DNA of 64,000 nucleotides from Trichaptum fuscoviolaceum (taxonomy: Eukaryota > Basidiomycota > Agaricomycetes > Hymenochaetales > Trichaptaceae): NCBI GenBank assembly GCA_910574455.1, contig CAJSYZ010000012.1, positions 427,317 through 491,316 on the forward strand, read 5' to 3'. This document shows, piece after piece, positions 57,430-64,000 of this stretch. A model generated the notes under the pieces. It made no database searches and was not told where the DNA came from. It was given only the letters and a program-made list of their open reading frames with translations. How positions within the stretch are numbered: position 1 is the stretch's first letter; the number at the start of each line of letters is the position of its first letter. The translations under genes were made by a program, and so were the position numbers.

Positions 57430-57990
57430 GAAGTGGATGACCCGAGAGCTGCCAGATAGTGCGCCGCCCACGGCAAAGTAGAGCTTCTTCATGATGGGGT
57501 TCGCAACGCTCTCAAGCTCCTTGTGCTTCTCCTCTCACACGCCCAGCAATTTACCGCGCACGATCATGGCGTCAACGAAGCAAAGACAATGGCAGCGAGG
57601 AGAGTGCGTTCGGCAGGATTAACAGTGTTCGCCTGATGGCGCAAGTTGGCCTGATGTCGTTCGTCCTTGCTACTTCCCCGGATCAACACCAGCTTCGCCG
57701 CCTCCCTATGTCGCTGAGGGTGAGTCTATCCTGGGTTCGGCGACGGCGTCATGAGCGCGTCGAGCCATGGGATTGTCTTGTTGACGGCAGCCTCTAGCTT
57801 GAGCTTGCCATCGGGTTCAAACTTGCCCTTGAGCTTCTCGTCGTTCAAAGAGTTGCGGAGGTTGTAGGAGTCGAGCTCTCGAAAGCTACGCTTGCGAGCA
57901 TACAGCTTGCGCCCGAGAGGCGAGAGACTGCGGAAGCAGAAGCAAGACGGCGTTTGCGCGAAGCAAACGCCTTCTTGCCCGTCGTCCATA
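57430..57990 (-). pseudogene. Fragment of a cytosolic Hsp70 gene (C-terminal lid) carried by the transposon
   Basis: The minus strand reads SYNLRNSLNDEKLKGKFEPD, then KLKLEAAVNKTIPWLDA (57750-57890). After an unrelated or shifted stretch (about 57540-57720) it reads EKHKELESVANPIMKKLYFA (57450-57520). Both pieces are hallmarks of the C-terminal lid of SSA-type Hsp70. The nucleotide-binding domain is absent. Frames are broken, so it is a captured, decayed fragment rather than a gene. Confidence 0.78.
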
Positions 57991-58089
57991 GCTCTAAGAG
58001 CTTGAAGAAGAGGGAGGAAAGAGAGAAAGACGACGTTCGTGATGTGTGCGGATAGCGCGCCACGACCCTGACAAATGTGTGAAATTACC

Positions 58090-58980
58090 GCATATGGTAT
58101 GTCTCAGACTTTTTTTATGCTTCAAACATATCAATAACATACGTTTTGAATTTAATGTAGACATACTGATCTCAGGCACAGCTGTTAATTAGATTTATTA
58201 TACGCTAATGTATGTACACGAAAAATCCGGAGGCTAAAGTACTTGTTACAAGGGGTAAAAGGTCAAGACTACAATAGAAATGCATGATTCATGCACATAT
58301 GCTCTCATTCTCTGATTTCTCTTTTATCTTACGTCCCCTTGATCACTTTGCATATTTACAATACAACTCTATGTATATTAGAAAAGCTCTAGAAAAATTA
58401 TGGGCTCCTATGTATCTTTACAAAAGGCTACAAAAATGAAACAATCTCTAAAACTGGCCATTTTGAGCACTTTTGAGTCAAAATTCAACATTTGCAGCTA
58501 GTTTGACTATATTAATGACGATTAAAAAATACAGATATGCTACATAGCAATAAAGGAAGCTCTAATGAAACAAAATCAGGTGTTAGAATGGAAGGTACTA
58601 AGAAAACAGTTGCGAAGTAAACAAATCAGTCCGAGAGTGGAACACATGTGTGCAAGTTTCACTCGAAGTGATGCATTCGAAACACCACTTTCGAGTTTAA
58701 CCACTTTCACTCCATCAAATAACGAGATTCTTTTTTAGAACTTTATATAATGTAAGGTAGATCTATATTACAAGATATGGAAGTCTCAGATGTGCTCAAA
58801 AATATACAAATGAATAAATACTGCTGGAACAGCACTTTCTATCACTGTTTTGCTTATTACACAACATCGAAGTACATGAATGCTACTAATAAAAATACAA
58901 TAATTTACATTTCAATGAGCTCTATTGCTAGGCATAATGTGCCTGAGCTTCGATTGTAGTGATGTTTTAATTTTAAGGGA
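58090..58980. other. AT-rich interior of the 3.7-kb element
   Basis: No coding signal. Low-complexity A/T runs and a few short open frames only. Confidence 0.5.
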
Positions 58981-58986
58981 AAACGA

Positions 58987-59030
58987 TGTCCGGCGATGCC
59001 TCGGACAAATGCTCCGGGAATCGCCGGACA
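58987..59030. repeat. Inverted repeat, 11-bp arms
   Basis: TGTCCGGCGAT and its complement, 22 bp apart, with a CCGGGA-rich loop. Confidence 0.75.
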
Positions 59031-59046
59031 CAACTTCGAGGACGAA

Positions 59047-59076
59047 GACGTGTCGAAGGACACCTTCGACAACGTC
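59047..59076. repeat. Hairpin with 8-bp perfect core
   Basis: GTCGAAGG, ACA, CCTTCGAC (59052-59070), with GACGT/ACGTC just outside making a longer imperfect stem. Confidence 0.75.
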
Positions 59077-60099
59077 TAAAAAATTAAGGATTCACTCCTT
59101 GCTCGCAGTTTTTTTTTTGTTGAAATGTATGTGTATTATAGGTCAAATTAAAGTTATATTATACATGATTTAAATACAAAAAAAAGAGAACAAACATACT
59201 AAGATTAACCTTCGCATGTGCTGATCACGAAGATCGTGCACAGTCGCAAAGGCTTTTCCCCGGCCCAGTTAGGGTGCATTTGGTAGAGCGGATTCGAGGG
59301 AATTAACATACCTTCTGTTCCCTTTGTTGCGCTTGCGTCGTTTAAAGGAAACGACGCACGCAAATCAGAAAGCTCAATATCGGCAGTCAGATCGTCGTCA
59401 TCGTCCAGCGCTCACTGTCACGAAGACAGTAATTCGAACCAGGAACTCAGACGGCAACCAGTATCGGACGCACAAAGCTGAGTGCTTGCGCATGCTGTTG
59501 CCGTTGCTGAAGAGCAGATGCCGAGCAGCAGCTGTGAGAATGTACAAGCTGTGGATGGGGATTAGGCCGGGGAGCTTCCTGTTCAGAATCCGAGCCGTTC
59601 AGCTCTTGCTCGTGATCGCCATCATCCTGGTACGACTGTTGACCAAGTTTGTTGAATGGAGATTCTGGAGACGGTGGCGATTGTCGCTGTCGGCGCTGTG
59701 ATTGTTGCGATTGTTGCGTTTGCAGCGACTTCTGTGAGGATGTTGGACTTGCTAGGATTTGCTGCTGCTGCTGTGCTTGGATTTGGGAGAGCGGAGGAAC
59801 GGTGGGTATAGACTGCGTCCTGTGGTATCGTTGAAGTTCCTCCTATGAAGATGAGGGTGAAGGTTCGTTCTGCACGTACCTGTGCAAATTGTAAAAGCGG
59901 CAAGAAGAGCAGAGATGATCTAACGCACCTGCCGCATTTACGGCCTTCCTGCTCCTCCTACGCAAGTTAGATTGCGTTGACATCCTTCTAGCGTAAGTTA
60001 TAAAAGAAGAGAAATGAGACAAAAGAGAGAGAGACGACGCATGGTCGTGAAAGTGGGAGAAAAGGACAAGGACGGACGACGCGCGCGCGCACCGCCATT

Positions 60100-60117
60100 G
60101 TAAGCGCCGGCGCTTAC
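60100..60117. repeat. Perfect 18-bp palindrome
   Basis: GTAAGCGCCGGCGCTTAC, next to a CGCGCGCGCG run (60080-60090). Confidence 0.75.
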
Positions 60118-60395
60118 TTTCGCGCATCGTCGCAATCTTTATTGCAAATTAAAAACTACGTCATATTTGAAATAAAAACGATTAACCTACTGTACTATAT
60201 AGCAGCTATTTTATATGAAATCACCAGGGGCTGGGCCCCGGTAATGATATTATTATAGCGCAAACGCGCCAGGGAGTCAAACAAGGCCGTATTACCGAGT
60301 TTGGGCTGGTCCCTGACGCGGGAAGGCTGCCGCGTGGTGCCGGAAGGCGGCACCACGGCATTGAGCTGCCATGCAGGCCAAAACAGCAATAAACT

Positions 60396-60470
60396 GTTAT
60401 CGACGATAGTTTCTGAACGGCCTCACGATAACTATCGTCGATTTCATAGGATTATTAGTTGGTACGGCTC
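60396..60470 (-). repeat. Right terminal inverted repeat of the 3.7-kb element
   Basis: 75 bp, complementary to 56749-56821 with a few mismatches at the outer edge. Confidence 0.8.
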
Positions 60471-60479
60471 ATGCACACA
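60471..60479. repeat. 9-bp target-site duplication, right
   Basis: ATGCACACA; pairs with 56740-56748. Confidence 0.75.
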
Positions 60480-61481
60480 TTAGCGATCGACTCGAAGTGA
60501 AGAAGGAAACGCATAGTTGCTACAGGAGAGCACCGGAAGTGAGCCTACGGTGCATCGACGCTCACACATACCTGTACACGGGGTTCCAAAGCTAGTGATC
60601 GCACCTTACAACCATAAATAAAGGGGGGAACGAGAGAAGTTGAAATAAGATAGACTTACCGGTGCGCTAAGCTGCAAGTTAGCAGTCCTCTTGTTTGCAT
60701 CCTATGCAAATACCAATTCAGCAATGAAGGATATAGAATGAAGATCACTGTGCTTCGCTGTCTGGCACTCACCTGTCCACCTGGTTTTATCTCGTTGTTC
60801 TTATCCTCGAGTACGGGAAGGGATTGCTTAGTAGAATGAAAAATTAAAAATGATATGACATCGCTTACCGTTGAAACCTGCGACCCGGAAAGAGTGTCAT
60901 GCAATAACTTCCTTTTCTTCGAGTTGAGGTTGCTGCTACCTCCATCCTGTTCATGACACGGCAGTTGGCAGATAAATAATAACGAAGGGATATGAACAAA
61001 CGGTCATGGAGTAACTGACGTGAATCGAACAGAAATAAGTCGTACTCACACAAGCTTGAGCCGGCCTTGTTAGCCTCTTCGGATTGCTTCCGCCCTATAA
61101 ACAAGTTATTCAGACTGCATTTGCCATTCTAATGCTCCGTCAACTCACAACATTTGATTCCGAATCGACAAGATGTGCCTTCTGTTGCACACTGATTGTG
61201 CTATTTTTTACACCATGATAGCTTGTAAGGGTGATTGTTTCTCCTTCATCCTCCCAGGGACTTAAGTTTTCATCATCTGGCAATGAGATGGTGTGTCTGG
61301 TGTAGCTTTGCATCAGCAAGGCTCATAATACAGTGGTAACAAGGACAAGAGCGTCAATATTGCAGGTGAAGGACTTCCAAGTCGGGTCTTGGCCCGGGAG
61401 CGTCACGGTCAACTTGAACCGCTGGCACCGTGACCGCAGTGACACTGGCAGCCTGAGTGGCAGGCTCATTAGTAATCTAGT

Positions 61482-61499
61482 ACTACTACTAGTAGTAGT
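61482..61499. repeat. Perfect 18-bp palindrome of ACT/AGT triplets
   Basis: ACTACTACT followed by its complement, in an intron-like stretch of the DUF6532-like gene. CACTGGCAG-like words lie just upstream and recur at 62780-62835. Confidence 0.65.
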
Positions 61500-62608
61500 C
61501 GGGATGATGTTTAATCACACTCACCATTACATTGACTTGACAGTACAAGATACTGATTCAGACGCAATGCAAGATTCAAACTTCAAACTCACAAATTGAT
61601 CCTTTCTGAGTCTATCCCTGCCACTGGCACCTCAAGACCTCCACCCTCTTCACAGATGAAAGTGGAATCATCTGTGTTGCGAAGCGCCCTGACAGGGCGT
61701 TTTGTCTTGTCGTTCCGCCTTGACGTAGCGGGCGAGTCTATTATGTCCGTTTCTTCACCAGAAAGACTCTCGTTCGGTCCTGCAGGAGCGTGAAAGAATG
61801 CGTCGCTGGGAGTGGCGGCAGACCTGGACATCTTTGCGGTCTGCACATGTGTGCGAAATGGAAGTTCACCTTTGGAGTCTTCTTTCCTAGCTTTTTTTGC
61901 AGGCTTCCTGTTTGGCTCATCCATACTCGCTGCTTCGCATTAACGTGAGTCACAGGGTTCAACCTCCAAGCTTTGAGATCGTCTGAAAATGTATAGGCAA
62001 TGTTACTCACGAATATCCAAGTCTTCGTTGTGTCCATCTTCACAATCCGATATGTCTTTAACATTGTTCTTCGAGTCTGTTTATGCCAGTTCAAATCTGT
62101 GTCATCACTGATCTAAAGTTGAAGACTTACAACTAGATTCGCCTTTTGGCTTTCTACGTCCACGTTTGCCAGTGAGTTTGGGCACTGTTGAGCCCATCTG
62201 GGTGCGTGTCTCAAGAGCCTTCGACAAGTTGTTTTCAAGCTCTACGGTCTCTAGCATCGCTGCTTCTTGGTTCTCTGCTGCAGTCACCTTCTTGCGAACC
62301 TTGTCAGCTGCCTCTTGTTCTTTTGCTGCCCGTTTTTGCTCCGCAGCGAGTTTTTTCCTCTCTTTCGCAACCGCAACTTGCTGGGCCGCAGCTCTGCGGA
62401 AAGCTGTCCGCTCATCCTTCTGCTTTTCCTTCTCTTCCTTCTCCTTCAATGCCTCATCCCGCCTTTCTGCCTGCCGTACTTTCCTTTTCTCTTTTTCTTC
62501 CTTCTCCCGCAATATCTCCTCCTGTGTTCGTCTTGTTCTGAGTTGGTCAACAACTGCTCCGGGGTGCTTTTCCCTGTTCTTAGCCCTTGTCTGTCTTTGA
62601 GTTGACAT

Positions 62609-62934
62609 TTTGTGCAGTGTTTTGAGACTTGTATGATGATAAGATGTGTTGAAGGTGCAAGTTCAAGATCAGGGAGGCGGGGGCGTCTATCTTAGACAAG
62701 TTGAAAATTTACGCCCACTACTACCGTGACTACTCTATGACTAATTTTAACTCAGGTTCAAGTTCACTGGCACTCCGAGTCCGAGTCACTGCCAGTGCTA
62801 GCAGCCTGCCAGTGCCAGTGAGGCTCAGCTGTGAGTCCCAATTGTCGACATGTACTACTACTGAGGTTACATTCAAGTTGATGCCAGCGACACGGAAAAA
62901 GCACGATCCCTTTCATTTTCCACCAACTATTTGA
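62609..62934. other. Divergent promoter region between the DUF6532-like gene and the transposase gene
   Basis: About 325 bp. Repeats of GCCAGTG/CACTGGC at 62775-62830 could be an end of the Plavaka-type element, but no matching far end is in the window. Confidence 0.4.
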
Positions 62935-64000
62935 TGCACCTTGCCCGGCTGTAGTAGGATGTTCAAGAGTCAATCTGGAAGAGCAAGACATGAATATTCA
63001 GCTCATCCGACGTCATTCTTGGCAAATTCTTCTGCCTGTGGTCATGAATATGAATCGTCACCTATTCGACCCATACGAGCTCCAAGTCCTCAACTTGAAG
63101 CTCTCCTGAGGTCGTCCGAACTTCCATCAGAGGGTCATCTTGAGAGCGGCTCTGACTCCTACGATTACGATATTTCCATGCTTACACAGGATATCTCAAT
63201 GCTCAGTATAGGCCGAGACGAGCTACTTCAAGATTTGGACAGACCTGATTCTCTGTCCCATTCTGTCACCGGAAGTGACAGTGGCCGTTCTGAAGACTTG
63301 GATTCCGACATTGGAGATTATAAGGAGAGCGAGGATAACTTGAAGGTGTATCACAGATACTTGAATGGTGCGCGCCAAATCAATTGTTCCCGGTTTACTG
63401 TAGCATTTTGACACCAAACATTGTGCAGCCACTCCATGCGATGCAGAAGGGAACTTCTTAGAATACGAAGACTCACCCGCTCCGCGAAACGAATCTGTGT
63501 CAAATGACTGGTTTCCATATTCGTGCCGAGCAGATTTTGAGCTCGCAGATTTTCTCTATCGGGAAGAGCAAATGTCTGCTGGGAACATAACAAAGCTTCT
63601 GGGAATCATGAAGGCTTATCAGCTGATTCAGGAGGCGGAGAATGTAAAATCTTGCGGATGTTCCGAATTGGATGCGACATTGTCTGACGATGACTTGGAT
63701 CTGGGTTCAACTAGTACGCTACTCGATGGAGATGCGCAAAAAATGTATAACGCCATTGATGCTACGAAAGTCGGTGATGTGTCTTGGAAATCCTTTAGTA
63801 ACTTCTACACGGACGATCATAGCCAAAAGGCAACAAACTCGAACACCGAGTCATGGAAGAGGAAAGAATATGATGTATGGTATCGGGATCCTTTGGAAGT
63901 GATCCGGAATTTGGTGGACAATCCGGCGTTGGAAGGCGAATTCGACTATGTCCCGTTTCGTGAGTATCAGCCGAAAGAGGACTCTGATGACAACAAAGAA
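62935..64000 (+). CDS. Plavaka/KDZ-type transposase, N-terminal part (runs off the window)
   Basis: The first exon encodes a zinc-finger-like start (CTLPGC, then FKSQSGRARHEYSAH), a Ser/Asp-rich linker (SDSYDYDISMLTQDISML) and ends near YHRYLN at a GTGCGC donor (63369). Exon 2 starts near 63429 after TTGTGCAG. It reads NDWFPYSCRADFELADFLYR, QMSAGNITKLLGIMKAY, IDATKVGDVSWKSFSNFYTD, KRKEYDVWYRDPLEVIRNLV and EGEFDYVPFREYQPKEDSDD, and stays open to 64000. These blocks are the conserved N-terminal part of the large Plavaka transposases of basidiomycetes (DWFP, ELADF, YDVWYRDP, FDY-P). The DDE-type core should lie beyond the window. A stop lies just before the zinc finger, so the true start is upstream via an intron or lost. 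Confidence 0.72.

Larger units (their letters stand above)
56749..60470. mobile_element. 3.7-kb DNA transposon with ~75-bp inverted ends, MULE-like, non-autonomous
   Basis: Inverted ends at 56749-56821 and 60396-60470 share GTACCAACTAATAATC, ATGAAAT and a block that folds on itself. ATGCACACA flanks both sides as a 9-bp duplication. It lies in an intron of the DUF6532-like gene, between the exons near 60660 and 56730. The interior is a mosaic: a GC-rich stretch (57020-57330), a piece of an Hsp70 gene (57430-57990), AT-rich DNA, several perfect hairpins and CpG-rich patches. No transposase frame was found, so it depends on another element for movement. Confidence 0.78.
55240..62608 (-). pseudogene. 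DUF6532-like gene, 5' part (many small exons), interrupted by two transposons
   Basis: Starts at 62608 (MSTQRQTRAKNREKHPG). Exon 1 (62608-62131) is a long charged coiled coil (EEILREKEEKEKRKVRQAE). Exon 2 is 62076-62011 (DISDCEDGHNEDLDI). Many short exons follow with clean borders, e.g. GETITLTSYHGVKNSTISVQ, RKQSEEANKAGSSL, DGGSSNLNSKKRKLLHDTL, LPVLEDKNNEIKPGGQ, DANKRTANLQLSAP, then beyond the TIR element DITVTKNGKRKSPPDTNSQ, NKTVKINKSLLIDMDTQ, PEIGSATFNRKRQLLVADNE. The conserved part lies at 55300-56050: VMNQCLPPGTQAGWTHILLP, FADICSLVES, MLQTLVDKKKAEPFLWESWY and PIGALALAATA, which fits DUF6532. One frame problem exists near 61925. The last exon starts just before the Ty3 insertion. The role is unknown; the charged N-terminus suggests a nuclear protein. 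Confidence 0.6.

Noticed and set aside
62166..62605. Plus-strand Ser/Phe-rich open frames
   Set aside because: They are the complement of the charged Lys/Glu coiled-coil exon on the minus strand.
61380..62840. Possible terminal repeats of the Plavaka element (CACTGGCA words near 61450 and 62800)
   Set aside because: Only short shared words; the left cluster lies inside exons and introns of the DUF6532-like gene and no target duplication was found.

Overview
The window looks like genomic DNA of a basidiomycete, most likely an agaricomycete. Genes are split by many 50-70 bp GT-AG introns. It holds eight FunK1-type kinase genes (the family is greatly expanded in Agaricomycetes), a DUF6533-type membrane protein, a DUF6532-like protein, a chromodomain Ty3 retrotransposon and the N-terminal part of a Plavaka/KDZ-type transposase. 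All identifications come from reading the sequence; no database was searched.

Layout. 0-7.3 kb: gene fragments at the edge, a small coiled-coil gene (-), a tRNA-like element, a helically spaced palindrome array, a degenerate TKL-type pseudokinase (+) and triosephosphate isomerase (+), the one clear housekeeping gene. 7.3-29.4 kb: a very large imperfect palindrome. Its left arm carries FunK1 genes A(+), B(+) and C(-). Its right arm carries the matching copies C'(+), B'(-) and A'(-). The ~2.3 kb spacer encodes a stand-alone SRA (YDG) domain protein, a family that reads methylated DNA. The arms differ in informative ways: C has a nonsense codon and a ~0.3 kb 3' deletion, A' carries a sharp gene-conversion tract from the C family, and a 1.28 kb element with a 9-bp target duplication sits only in the right arm. 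29.4-31.2 kb: intergenic. 31.2-34.5 kb: another FunK1 gene, cut by a 693-bp hAT-type MITE. 35.4-37.9 kb: a frameshifted Hsp70-like ATPase gene. 38.7-40.0 kb: a RING-finger gene. 40.1-43.1 kb: a chimeric FunK1 gene joining an A/C-type front half in frame to a B-type back half. 43.7-46.8 kb: a DUF6533-type gene (+) and a SAM-dependent methyltransferase (-).

47.9-62.6 kb: one long multi-exon DUF6532-like gene on the minus strand, hit twice by transposons. A 6.7 kb Ty3 chromovirus with nearly identical LTRs and a TTATC target duplication sits in its last exon. A 3.7 kb element with ~75-bp inverted ends and a 9-bp target duplication sits in an intron and carries a piece of an Hsp70 gene. 62.9-64 kb: start of a Plavaka-type transposase gene that runs off the window.

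Taken together this is a rapidly changing accessory region in which a kinase family is amplified, inverted, converted, fused and broken by transposons. A putative methyl-DNA reader lies at the centre of the inverted duplication.
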